DNA from: Desmonostoc geniculatum HA4340-LM1
GTDB lineage: Bacteria > Cyanobacteriota > Cyanobacteriia > Cyanobacteriales > Nostocaceae
DNA: 64,000 bases
Assembly (NCBI GenBank): GCA_019359545.1
Contig: JAHHHB010000022.1
Coordinates: 1-64,000 of the forward strand
Reading direction: 5' to 3'
Shown: piece after piece, positions 53,405 through 62,351 of the stretch
Position numbering within the stretch: position 1 is the first letter of the stretch
How the letters are laid out: each line of letters opens with the position of its first letter
Translations under genes and position numbers: made by a program
Notes under the pieces: model-generated
What the model was told of the DNA's origin: nothing
Seen by the model: the letters and a program-made list of their open reading frames with translations, nothing else
Databases searched by the model: none

Positions 53405-54286
53405 TTAACGCCAAAAAACGCACTGCCTTTGATTTTCAGAAAGCTTGGGAATAATTTTTTGTAAATACTCGTCACTCAATAGAGGTTTACAATAAAACGG
53501 GTGTTTTGGTGACCTAGAAGTGTAGTCAAAAAATATTGTGAATCTATCTGAAGATAAAGGTATTTTCCCTCGATGGAAGATGTTAGCAGTATCAGCCATC
53601 ACCACAGTGCCAGCAACTCCTGGACAAGATTTCCAATTGAATGGTGATATAATCCGTTGCATGGTTTTGTCTCGGGTGTAGTTATAGTTATATCTTAGAG
53701 AGCAAGCTACCTTTGAATAATAAGATTTGGGAATATATTGAAACGGACCTCCGTCATCACTGACATCATTTAAATAAACAATAATTTTTAGTACTTTTCG
53801 GTCTTCTTTATCTACATGCCATAGCCTTGATTTTTGTTGAACTTCATTTGCGATATCTCTACGGAAAGAAGGATAGTGATAAGCTACTGGCAAAGCCAGG
53901 AAATTTTCAATAATATTGAGTAAACGTTGTTGGATTCCCCAAAAAAAAATTTGCGGATACTCCATCATTTGCTCAAAAGTTGCATGAATCATAAATTCAT
54001 TTTTATTTCCAGAAATACTTCTGGGTATTTTTGGCATCAAGCTTTGTGCAACTTGAAACATTTCTGGAGTAGAAGGAATAGAAAGTTCTGCCAATGAAGT
54101 TACAACTACTCCTTCATACTTGAGAGTTTCAACCAAAGCCATATCTGCGCTGGAAATAATAGGTAAAGAATCAGTATGCTTTTCTACTGCTGCTTGATAA
54201 ATAAGGTCAGCTTTATTGCTCAATAATGGGACTCGATAAAGGTTTTCTAAGATTCGATTACGAACCTTTGTGATAATTTTCTTCAT
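53405..54286 (-). CDS. PhyH-like Fe(II)/2-oxoglutarate oxygenase
   Basis: A 293-residue soluble protein. The facial triad is visible: H157-x-D159 in RLWHVDKED and H238 in NIFHRGKIP, with Arg248 (SDRFTIFFDYTS) positioned to hold 2-oxoglutarate. The intervening YLNDVSDDGGPFQYIPKS is typical of phytanoyl-CoA dioxygenase-like enzymes. The substrate is unknown. The gene is AT-rich and alone, with no biosynthetic neighbours. A basic N-terminus (MKKIITKVRNRILENLYR) may be amphipathic. Confidence 0.85.
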   Translation of the reverse strand: MKKIITKVRNRILENLYRVPLLSNKADLIYQAAVEKHTDSLPIISSADMALVETLKYEGVVVTSLAELSIPSTPEMFQVAQSLMPKIPRSISGNKNEFMIHATFEQMMEYPQIFFWGIQQRLLNIIENFLALPVAYHYPSFRRDIANEVQQKSRLWHVDKEDRKVLKIIVYLNDVSDDGGPFQYIPKSYYSKVACSLRYNYNYTRDKTMQRIISPFNWKSCPGVAGTVVMADTANIFHRGKIPLSSDRFTIFFDYTSRSPKHPFYCKPLLSDEYLQKIIPKLSENQRQCVFWR

Positions 54287-54561
54287 CTTGCCTATTAGAA
54301 TTTCTTGATGAATAACTTAATTTTTACTTTAATAAACACGTTGAATTTTATAAAAATACATGATGGGTGTATTATTGTTTGTTATAGTTTATTACTATAC
54401 TTTGTTAATAAAAATTTTAAAATATATCTAAAAGCAGATTTCGTTACCTGTGCGTAAGTCCTGCTAATAAGTCTTTAACTGAACTGATTATGTTGGGCAA
54501 AGCCCTTCCCGAATTGAATCTCACCCCAAACCAGATTTTTCAAGCTGCTGTAGTCTAGCGT

Positions 54562-55821
54562 TTATCGTTTTGCCAATTCTGGAGTCCGCCCTTTCAAACC
54601 AATCATCAACTTCAGCATAAATACTTTTAACATCGGTACTCGCTGCAATAACCATAAACCCAAGCGACGAACCAGCACCACAGGTAAGAAATTATTAGAA
54701 AACATCCGATCTAACAAATCGGTGAAACCCAAAATCGTCAGATTTTCCAGTTTGCGCCAGCGTTCATAACGTTTGAGAATGTGAATCTCGCCAATATCTT
54801 TACCCGCTTTGTGGGCTGCTTGTATTACTTGTGCCAAAGCAGCTGCATCTCGAATGCCCAAATTTAAACCTTGTCCGCCCACAGGATGACAATTGTGTGC
54901 AGCATCACCGATTAATGCTAGTCGGGGAAGAACATAGCGATCGCTTTGCATGAGTTGTACCTGAAAAATAAAGCGATCGCCTAGTAGTTCCAATTTACCC
55001 ATGCGATCGCCATAGCGACGGGTTAATTCTCTTAAAAATTGCTCATCATCTAACGCACATAAAGCTTTTGCTTCTTCATGAGGGGCTGTCCACACAATCC
55101 GGCAACGGTTCCCCGGTAAAGGTAAAATCGCAAAAGGCCCGCTAGACCAAAATCTTTCGTAAGCAGTGTTATTGTGGGGTTTTTCGGGCTTGACAAATGC
55201 GACGATGCAAGACTGCCAATATTTCCAACCAGAGGTTTTGATCCCAGCAGCTTGACGAATCGGCGATCGCGATCCATCTGCCGCTACAAGCAATTTACTC
55301 TTGAGAGTTCGTAACTCACCAGCAACTTTAATATCTATGCTTACAGCGTCCCGTTGGTACTGGGTATTTACCACCTCAGCCGGACACAGATAAGTCACAT
55401 TTGGACAATCTTGGACAAACTCCTGTAGCGGCTGCAACAGCGCTTGGTGTTCCGCCACATAACCCAACTCTGGCGTACCTATATCATCTGTGTCAAATTC
55501 CACCACACCGGGATAATCAGCATCAGAAAGACAAACCCGGCAATATTTGGCGATTTGAGGCAACATTTTGTCCCAAATTCCAATTCCTTGGTAAATTAGC
55601 GACGAAAGCATGTGAACTGCATAGGCTTGACCCTTGGCTACCGCCGCCGATGCCACTTTTGCCTCAATTAGCAGCACACTCAAACCAGAATCTTTTAAGG
55701 CGGAGGCTAGAGTTAAGCCAACAATTCCACCGCCAACAATTACCAAATCATATTCGTATCCCCGCTTATTTGATGGTGTTTGGGGAGAGTCAAGAGTTTG
55801 ATTAAGCTTTGCTAGCGCCAT
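54562..55821 (-). CDS. UbiH/UbiF-family FAD-dependent hydroxylase
   Basis: A 419-residue class A flavin monooxygenase: VIVGGGIVGLTLASALKDSG (about 28-47), the DG motif LLVAADGSRSPIRQAAGI, and the second FAD motif LALIGDAAHNCHPVGGQGLN (about 297-316), then IRDAAALAQ. This is the UbiH/UbiF/VisC family of quinone-ring hydroxylases. In cyanobacteria it may serve plastoquinone biosynthesis or another aromatic ring; the substrate is not proven. It contains several GCGATCGC octamers. ATG at 55821. Confidence 0.9.
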   Translation of the reverse strand: MALAKLNQTLDSPQTPSNKRGYEYDLVIVGGGIVGLTLASALKDSGLSVLLIEAKVASAAVAKGQAYAVHMLSSLIYQGIGIWDKMLPQIAKYCRVCLSDADYPGVVEFDTDDIGTPELGYVAEHQALLQPLQEFVQDCPNVTYLCPAEVVNTQYQRDAVSIDIKVAGELRTLKSKLLVAADGSRSPIRQAAGIKTSGWKYWQSCIVAFVKPEKPHNNTAYERFWSSGPFAILPLPGNRCRIVWTAPHEEAKALCALDDEQFLRELTRRYGDRMGKLELLGDRFIFQVQLMQSDRYVLPRLALIGDAAHNCHPVGGQGLNLGIRDAAALAQVIQAAHKAGKDIGEIHILKRYERWRKLENLTILGFTDLLDRMFSNNFLPVVLVRRLGLWLLQRVPMLKVFMLKLMIGLKGRTPELAKR

Positions 55822-56164
55822 TGTGAAGATAAATTACAGCATCTTAATCTTATTTTGACGCGATCGCGGCTTTTTGAGCAAGCTCAGACGAACGAACATT
55901 GAAAAAACTCGCTGCTGACTTCCACAAAAGATTACGAAACTGAAACAGACTTTTGATCCCAGGTACGTAACGACCTGAATCGCCTTGCCAGCAAGCAGAA
56001 AAAATCTTATTGCGTAAAAACACGCAATAAATCTAACAATATAAACGTAAAATAAATTACTAATTTTACAAATTTTGCCCGCTATTTCACTGTGTCTTCA
56101 CACAAACATTGGATACTTAAACTTATATTTGAGAAGTCTTGAAAGTATCGACATAACGGTGAAC
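55822..56164. other. Divergent intergenic region with hairpin
   Basis: About 340 bp between the hydroxylase and the PEP-CTERM gene. A 9-bp stem hairpin (TTATTGCGT, six-base loop, ACGCAATAA) lies near 56009-56032. No gene seen. Confidence 0.5.
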
Positions 56165-56857
56165 ATGAAAAACATTAACAAATTGGCTGTGGCAGCTGTT
56201 GGATCTTTAGCTATGTCTTTGGGAATTGTGGGAAATGCACAAGAAGCTAAGGCGGGAGCCTTAATTAATGGGGGTTTTGAAGACACCATTGTTTCTCCTT
56301 CCAAGACATGGGACTCAATCAATGAATCTCTTATTCCTGGATGGGAGACTACAGCTACAGATAATAAAATTGAAATTCAAACTCCTAGACTCTTTCACGC
56401 TGGAGCATTAGGCACAAATCAATATGCTGAACTCAATGCTAATCAGGTATCTACCTTATATCAAGACGTAGAGACTACAGCTGGTTCAACTATGTTTTGG
56501 CGATTTTTCCATCGCGGTCGTCAAGGTGTAGATACAATGCGTTTATCTATTATTGACCTTGCAAATAATACAACCCTTTTCAGCCAACTATACAACACTG
56601 ATAACACAGCTTGGGTAGAGTATCAGGGCACAACCGTGGCTACCAGTGGTACAACACGTTGGCAGTTTGATTCAGTAGCGGCTGCTGGCGGTAATCCCAC
56701 CATAGGAAACTTTTTGGATGAAGTTTACTTTGCAGAGAAACCACCAGAAGGTTTCCAAACAGTTCCAGAACCTGCTTCTGTGCTTGGTCTTTTAGCAATG
56801 GGTGCTTTCGGTATCGTTTCTACTCGCAAGCGTAAACAGTTAAATATTGAAAATTAA
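56165..56857 (+). CDS. PEP-CTERM sorting domain protein
   Basis: From ATG 56165 (MKNINKLAVAAVGSLAMSLG) the protein has about 230 residues: a signal peptide ending near NAQEAKA, a beta-rich domain with GGFEDTIVSPSKTW...IPGWETT (a carbohydrate-binding-like jelly roll), and a C-terminal VPEPASVLGLLAMGAFGIVS followed by TRKRKQ. The last part is a PEP-CTERM/exosortase signal. It should be exported and anchored or released at the envelope, perhaps within the exopolysaccharide. Longer in-frame starts upstream lack a signal-peptide context. Confidence 0.9.
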   Translation: MKNINKLAVAAVGSLAMSLGIVGNAQEAKAGALINGGFEDTIVSPSKTWDSINESLIPGWETTATDNKIEIQTPRLFHAGALGTNQYAELNANQVSTLYQDVETTAGSTMFWRFFHRGRQGVDTMRLSIIDLANNTTLFSQLYNTDNTAWVEYQGTTVATSGTTRWQFDSVAAAGGNPTIGNFLDEVYFAEKPPEGFQTVPEPASVLGLLAMGAFGIVSTRKRKQLNIEN

Positions 56858-56928
56858 CGGGAATTTTTGACAATATAGCAGAATTCACAATTCAAAGTAT
56901 TGTATCCCTACTTAATAATTCATGAACA

Positions 56929-56972
56929 AAAAGATCCTCGACTTTTTTCAAAATAAAAGTCGGGGATCTTAG
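56929..56972 (+). terminator. Hairpin after the PEP-CTERM gene
   Basis: AAAGATCCTCGACTTTT pairs, with one mismatch, with AAAAGTCGGGGATCTT around a TTCAAAAT loop. Terminator-like but without a long T-run. Confidence 0.6.
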
Positions 56973-57074
56973 CTTTGGAATTACAGCAGGGTCAAATAAA
57001 GCAATTATTTTTGAAGTAAAACGAAGACTAAATTTGAGTGAATAGTTGCTACAAATTATTGCAGTTCATAGTCA

Positions 57075-57242
57075 CTATCTATGAACTTGATGATGCTTGT
57101 GGTGTTTGTAATGTTTATGATGAATTTTTGCGGCTTTTATCTTGGAATGGTGGATAGTTACAGCTTGAACAGCAGGTACAGAAATGGCTACGGGAGCGGC
57201 AAATATTAAAGCCAAAACTAAAGCCTTAGCAAAGCTATTCAT
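57075..57242 (-). CDS. Small secreted histidine-rich peptide
   Basis: A 55-residue ORF starting MNSFAKALVLALIFAAPVAI with a clear signal peptide (cleavage near VQA, residue 27). The mature part of about 28 residues has ten histidines in HH, HK and HHKHH clusters plus lysines. A GAGGAA site lies 6-8 bases before the ATG. The composition suggests Ni, Cu or Zn binding in the periplasm. No family was recognised; such short exported His-rich peptides occur in cyanobacteria but are seldom annotated. Confidence 0.7.
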   Translation of the reverse strand: MNSFAKALVLALIFAAPVAISVPAVQAVTIHHSKIKAAKIHHKHYKHHKHHQVHR

Positions 57243-57345
57243 TTGAAATTCCTCATCAATTAATCAACAATTCAACTATCCAACAGCTGTATGTCACGAG
57301 GTTGTAATTGATGTGAATCTTTCATGTCTGTTTTGAGAGATTTTT

Positions 57346-58104
57346 TTAATAAATGCTGAGATTGATCAATTCTTCTGCGACTTCAAAGTTAGCTGTGACA
57401 TTTTGCACATCATCTAAGCCTTCTAGGGTGTCAATTAATTTAAACAGCGATCGCGCCTGTTCCGGATCGGTAACTTCTACACTATTACTGGGAACCCAGC
57501 GCAATTCGGCATCAGTCAGCTTAAAGCCTTTCTCCTTAAGCGTCTGGCTGAGAATTTCTAAATTTCCGATCTCAGTAAATACCTCAGACATCTCATCTTC
57601 AGTCATTTCATAAAACTGAGCACCACCTTCTAAGGATGCTTCTAAAAGCTGTTCTTCATCAACCACACCCTGGACTATACAAACGCCTTTTTGGTCAAAC
57701 ATCCAGCTAACACAACCTGTTTCACCCAGATTACCGCCGTTTTTACTAAAAGCTGCACGCAAATCAGCAGCCGTGCGATTGCGATTATCTGTCAGGGCTT
57801 CAATCAAAATTGCTACACCACCCGGCCCGTAACCTTCGTAGCGAATAGCTTCAAAATTGGCACTATCTGCACCAAAAGTACCTGCACCTTTAGCGATCGC
57901 CCTTTCAATATTATCATTAGGGATACTTGCTGCTTTTGCCTTATCGATCGCTGTGCGAAGTTGAAAATTCAGCGCTGGATCTGGTACGCCACTTCTAGCC
58001 GCAACAATAATTGCTCTTGATAACTGAGTGAAGGTTTTTCCCTTTTTTGCATCTACTACGGCCTTCTGGCGCTTAATATTTGCCCATTTACTGTGTCCTG
58101 CCAT
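57346..58104 (-). CDS. yebC: YebC/PmpR-family transcriptional regulator or translation factor
   Basis: A 252-residue YebC/PmpR/TACO1 protein beginning [20 protein letters not shown], with the conserved core [54 protein letters not shown] and the acidic third domain. Family members bind DNA as regulators or aid the ribosome at proline stretches; which applies here is unknown. ATG at 58104. Confidence 0.95.
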   Translation of the reverse strand: MAGHSKWANIKRQKAVVDAKKGKTFTQLSRAIIVAARSGVPDPALNFQLRTAIDKAKAASIPNDNIERAIAKGAGTFGADSANFEAIRYEGYGPGGVAILIEALTDNRNRTAADLRAAFSKNGGNLGETGCVSWMFDQKGVCIVQGVVDEEQLLEASLEGGAQFYEMTEDEMSEVFTEIGNLEILSQTLKEKGFKLTDAELRWVPSNSVEVTDPEQARSLFKLIDTLEGLDDVQNVTANFEVAEELINLSIY

Positions 58105-58184
58105 AATCTGAAATTATCAAAACTCTACTCAAAGATTAGGATATAGCTAGCTTTCGCCCAGATGCAAAGGTGAATTTGCTAGAA

Positions 58185-58415
58185 GGGAGTGGGAAGATGG
58201 GGAGATGAGGGGGATGAGGGAGCAGGGGAGCAGGGGAGCAGGGGAGCAGTAAGTTTTTCCCCTCTGCCCCTCTGCCCCTCTGCCTCTTGTGCCCAATGCC
58301 CAATGCCCAATGCCCCATGCCCCATGCCCCATACCCCATGCCCAATGCCCAATGCCCAATGCCCAATGACTAATGACCAATGACTAATGACCAATGACTA
58401 ATGACAAACACCATA
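58185..58415. repeat. Composite STRR overlapping the next gene's start codon
   Basis: GGGGAGCA units (58190-58245), TAAGTTTTT, CCCCTCTG units and then GCCCAAT and CAATGAC/TAATGAC units. The order matches the block at 16385-16558. The last TAATGAC units contain the ATG (58394) of the ABC lipoprotein gene. Confidence 0.92.
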
Positions 58416-59731
58416 CAAAGCGAAAAAGAAAGAAACTCTCAGACTACTTGAGAAACTTGCTGCTGATATTATTAGTGGGCATAGTAGCCTTAGCTGGATG
58501 TCAAGCTATTCTACCTGGTGTTAAACAAGATAACGTAATTCATTTAACTCTGTGGCAAGGGGTAAATCCGCCGCCAAATCGAGATGTGCTGCAAAAGCTG
58601 GTGGACAAATTCAATCAATCTCACCCAGATATTGAGGTAGAGTCGCTTTATGTGGGACAGCAGGATCAGCAAACGCCCAAGATTTTGGCAGCAGTGGTAG
58701 GAAATGCACCTCCTGATTTGTTGTGGTACAATCCCACAATCGCCGGTCAATTGGTGGAACTTGGGGCGCTTTTACCTTTGGATGAAATGCTAGAAAAATC
58801 TCCAATCAAAGGCGAAATTGACCCGGCTTTGTATGCATCAATGAAATACAACGGTAAGATTTGGTCTGTGCCGTTTGCTACGAATAATATTGGTATTTTT
58901 TATCGCCCAAGTTTGTTTAAGGCAGCGGGAATTACAGAATTACCGCGCACTTGGGAGGAGTTTGGGGAAGTTGCCAAAAAATTGACTCGTGATACCAATG
59001 GCGATGGGCGAACAGATCAATATGGCATGTTTCTGCCTTTGGGGAAAGGAGAATTTACAGTGTTCACTTGGCTACCGTTTATGTGGAGTAGCGGTGGCGA
59101 GTTGGTGAGTGGTGATTCACAGAATGCGGCAGCAGTGGATTTGAAAGATAATCAAGGAGCGATCGCCGCTTTGCAATTCTGGCGTGATTTAATTACCCAG
59201 GGTTCTGCTGTTTTATCTGGTCCCGAACGCGGTTATGAGACAGATGACTTGCTCAGTGGTAAAGTCGCAATGCAATTAAATGGCCCTTGGAATCTGGGGC
59301 AATTTCAAACCACTGGTGTGGATTTTGATGTTTTTCCCATTCCTGTTGGTGAAAAACCTGCCACTGTTATCGGTGGTGAGAATCTCTTCTTTTTCAAAAC
59401 CACGCCAGAACGCCAAAAAGCAGCTTTTAAGTTTGTCGAGTATGCCTTGAGTGAAGAATTTCAGACAGAATTAGCATTGGGAACAGGCTATTTACCAGTG
59501 AATTTGAAGTCTCGTGATAATCCGAAATATCAGGAATTTGTGAATAAAACTCCCCAAGTAAAAGTATTTTTAGAGCAAGCAAAATATGGGCGATCGCGTC
59601 CAATTTTTCCGGGTTACAATCGAATTTCCGACAGCTTAGGACGGGCAATTGAATCTGTGTTGTTGGGTAAATATTCACCAACTAAAGCACTCCAACAAAC
59701 CCAGCAGCGCCTAGATTTAATTTTTGAATAA
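58394..59731 (+). CDS. ABC transporter sugar-binding lipoprotein
   Basis: A 445-residue extracellular solute-binding protein, family 1 (MalE/UgpB type). It has a basic N-terminus, hydrophobic LLLILLVGIVALAGC with the lipobox LAGC (Cys near residue 37), and family segments TLWQGVNPPPNRDVLQKLVD, DLLWYNPTIAGQLVELGALL and LPRTWEEFGEVAKKLTRDTN. It captures a carbohydrate or glycerol-phosphate for an ABC importer whose permease and ATPase are not adjacent. The only possible start codon lies within the TAATGAC tandem repeat, with no Shine-Dalgarno visible. Confidence 0.88.
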   Translation: MTNDKHHTKRKRKKLSDYLRNLLLILLVGIVALAGCQAILPGVKQDNVIHLTLWQGVNPPPNRDVLQKLVDKFNQSHPDIEVESLYVGQQDQQTPKILAAVVGNAPPDLLWYNPTIAGQLVELGALLPLDEMLEKSPIKGEIDPALYASMKYNGKIWSVPFATNNIGIFYRPSLFKAAGITELPRTWEEFGEVAKKLTRDTNGDGRTDQYGMFLPLGKGEFTVFTWLPFMWSSGGELVSGDSQNAAAVDLKDNQGAIAALQFWRDLITQGSAVLSGPERGYETDDLLSGKVAMQLNGPWNLGQFQTTGVDFDVFPIPVGEKPATVIGGENLFFFKTTPERQKAAFKFVEYALSEEFQTELALGTGYLPVNLKSRDNPKYQEFVNKTPQVKVFLEQAKYGRSRPIFPGYNRISDSLGRAIESVLLGKYSPTKALQQTQQRLDLIFE

Positions 59732-60442
59732 TCTAGTCTGAAATTGGGCTAATAAACAAGCACTAACTTGACCGTAGCAATTTTAGATTTGAGATAGGAC
59801 AACAAGTTTCTTAACCCGCCCAACGCACTGGCTTCTGTGCGTCCTCTGTGATTTGATTTTCCGTTACCTGTGCGTAAGTCCTATAAATATGGGTGTGGGT
59901 TTTCAGATATTCAAGTTTGACTTTTTCACCATTAGCCAGCGATCGCTAGTTATCTAAAGCTAGAGCATCGATTCAGTAATCAAAAATCTCACCCAGGATA
60001 CAGATGACGAATGATAGGTCTTACCCGTGACATCAAGATTTTACCTGATTCCACGATATTGTAAGGGCGTACAGCTGTACGCCCCTACCCAATATTTTGG
60101 TACTTTCAAGATTACTGAATTGGTGTTCTAGTAGCTGATAGTATGAAACAACGTGTTTTCAATAGCACACATGGTAGTTATTTTGTACAGTGTGTAAGTC
60201 CTAATTTAATTATTTCTGTCAATGCGTAAGTCCTAGACAATAAAAAAAACTGATGATTGAAGGCTTGCTCAGTCACGCTTATGCGATCAATACTATACTT
60301 GAGTGTGATTAAACTGTTAATAGCAAGTAAATGTATTTACCGAAAATTACACTCTATTTGCGTACATTGCGGTACTACAGTTGTTTAGCGATTAACTATA
60401 CTTATTCACGTCTAGCACTCTAATAGGAGATATTTGACTCAA
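59732..60442. other. Repeat-containing gene-free region
   Basis: About 700 bp with no gene. It contains a TTACCTGTGCGTAAGTCC unit at about 59864, two further GTAAGTCCTA copies near 60193 and 60226, and a palindrome GTAAGGGCGTACAG / CTGTACGCCCCTAC at 60061-60088. The 100 bp before 60443 should be the promoter, with a TAGGAGA ribosome binding site. Confidence 0.55.
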
Positions 60443-61480
60443 ATGTGTACGAGAATTTTACATAATGATTCCAAGGATAATTCCTTCGTTGTGACTGGTC
60501 GCAATATGGACTGGAGGGGAAGCACTTTTTCAGACCTGTGGGCATTTCCCGCGGGATTGGATCGTGACGGTGGAGATTATGGTGACAAAACTGTCAGATG
60601 GAAATCTAAATATAGTAGTGTAATTACCTCTGGTAGAGCTGACAACAAAAATCCTGATGGATGTACTTGCGATGGTATCAACAGTCAAGGTTTAGCTGCC
60701 AACTTACAGGTCTTAGATAGTAGCCAGTTTCCCAGTGATGACAGAAACAAAATGTCAATTGCGGCATGGACGCAGTATGTTCTTGATAATTTTGCAACAG
60801 TAAAAGAAGTTGTTGAAGCGATGAAAAAGGAAGATTTCATCATCACAGCTCCAAAGATACCTGGCACAGACCGAGCTGCTAAACTTCACCTTGCAGTTTC
60901 CGATGCAGACGCTGATTCTGCAATTTTCGAGTACGAGAACGAGGAACTCAAAATATACCATAGCAAAGATTATCGGGTGCTAACCAATGATCCCTTTTAC
61001 CACGAACAGCTTAAGAACTGTGAAAATATAATAGGTAATCCACCCTCGTGGGAAAGCGAGGATAAACTACCAGGGAGTAAACAACCCGGGCCTCGATTTG
61101 TCCGTGCCTCATATTACTTATGGACAGTTTCACAAAGCCATAAACCAGGACTACGACAAGCTATTGCAGACACTTTTAGCATAATTCGTAATGCTGCTGC
61201 ACCATCAGCCTATAGAAATGAGGAAGATCCCATAAGTGATACGATATGGAGTACGGTGATAGACCACAAAAACCTAGTTTATTACTTTGCAGACGCACTC
61301 AGTCCGAATATATGGTGGGTTGACCTCAAATCGGACAAGCTAAAGAATAACACAAAGCCCATGCAGATTAAACTTCCTCACACAGAGGAAGATTTCAACT
61401 CTGGTAACTACGACGACCTTCTCGGCAACATTACATCCCACTTTGAAGAAGTAGACGCACCGTTTCCATTCGTATATTAA
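60443..61480 (+). CDS. Choloylglycine hydrolase/penicillin V acylase-like Ntn hydrolase
   Basis: From ATG 60443 the product is about 345 residues starting M-C-T-R. Cys2 would be the nucleophile after Met removal, as in linear amide C-N hydrolases (PF02275). The matching VVTGRNMDWRG holds the conserved Asn and Asp. The middle SQGLAANLQVLDSSQFPSDD and C-terminal ISDTIWSTVIDHKNLVYYFA fit the family. There is no signal peptide when started here. Substrates could be bile-salt-like amides, penicillin V or N-acyl homoserine lactones; none can be singled out. The TTG-started longer frame would hide the nucleophile and is rejected. Confidence 0.88.
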   Translation: MCTRILHNDSKDNSFVVTGRNMDWRGSTFSDLWAFPAGLDRDGGDYGDKTVRWKSKYSSVITSGRADNKNPDGCTCDGINSQGLAANLQVLDSSQFPSDDRNKMSIAAWTQYVLDNFATVKEVVEAMKKEDFIITAPKIPGTDRAAKLHLAVSDADADSAIFEYENEELKIYHSKDYRVLTNDPFYHEQLKNCENIIGNPPSWESEDKLPGSKQPGPRFVRASYYLWTVSQSHKPGLRQAIADTFSIIRNAAAPSAYRNEEDPISDTIWSTVIDHKNLVYYFADALSPNIWWVDLKSDKLKNNTKPMQIKLPHTEEDFNSGNYDDLLGNITSHFEEVDAPFPFVY

Positions 61481-61560
61481 ATTACGAAATAAGACCCATA
61501 TTTGATTTTTGAAATACACGTAGGGTGCTTTAGGGACTTGCAAGCAAAAAAATATTCCAT

Positions 61561-61600
61561 TGTAGGGTAGCACAGCTGTGCTACCCGAAAAATGTACAAA
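61561..61600. repeat. Palindrome GGGTAGCACAG / CTGTGCTACCC
   Basis: A 22-bp perfect palindrome at 61565-61586 belonging to the CACAGCTGTG-centred family (also 41792, 42971, 60061). Confidence 0.8.
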
Positions 61601-61701
61601 TAATTTGGGATAGTTTATTTTCTGGAAGTCCCTTATGCCTCTAGCTAACCGACCACCCAAAGCTTTTGATGCCGTACTTTCTGCGATAACACCTCTACAG
61701 T

Positions 61702-61957
61702 CAAGAGTCGCCATTGCCAAGTTTAAGGCATCACTGCGTAGCACAGCAGCCAAGGAGCCGGCTTTGCGAATCCCAGCTTCTAACAATACTTCTGTACTTA
61801 CAGCACTTCCTTCAAAAGCCATTGCTCCCACTTGTTCACGGGCATAGCGACAAGCGGTAGGATCAATATCAATAACGGCAACAGTATGTCCCAGTTCTAC
61901 CAGTTTCTGCGCTAAACTTAGCCCCACTAAGCCTGCTCCACCAATTAATACGTACAT
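61702..61957 (-). pseudogene. Truncated TrkA-N (RCK) domain gene
   Basis: From ATG 61957, preceded by AGGAA, 85 residues form the first part of a TrkA-N NAD-binding domain: MYVLIGGAGLVGLSLAQKLV with GxGxxG, AVIDIDPTACRYAREQVGAM, and SDALNLAMATL. Homology stops there; the frame continues through an intergenic palindrome and the antisense of the preceding gene. About half of the 140-residue RCK domain is lost. It is probably a relic of a potassium uptake or channel gene, though transcription may persist. Confidence 0.7.
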
Positions 61958-62351
61958 GAATATTCCTAATGCTCTTTGAGTTCCTACTTCACTCTCTAGG
62001 CTAACAAGCAATAAAGGTGTGAGGATAACTCGGTACTTAAAGCCTCGAATTTGATTTGCCACCATTGAAAGCCACAGATACCTGACTTCTTACAAGAAGT
62101 CGAGGTCTTGTTTCTCACAAATAATTTAGGAATTACAGGAACTAGAACACCAATTCATTAATAAAACCAAGATTGTTAAACCCTGTTTTTATGTATTTTA
62201 CGAATATTTCCGGCTTTACTCCTGAATTCTGAATTATGCTGTCAGATCGGCATACAAAGTAAAGTTTTGTTTAACTACACTTTTAATTATGCTAATTTTT
62301 AAATTTAAAGACATAATATCAGAGATATTATGAGACAAGTAAAAATTTTCA
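61958..62351. other. Intergenic region, no gene seen
   Basis: AT-rich stretch of about 390 bp. A short palindrome GACTTCTTACAAGAAGTC is at about 62083-62100. It should contain the promoter of the beta-lactamase-like gene. Confidence 0.5.

Noticed and set aside
61635..61847. Plus-strand frame of 70 codons opposite the TrkA-N remnant
   Set aside because: The opposite strand carries recognisable TrkA-N sequence with a ribosome binding site; this frame is its shadow.
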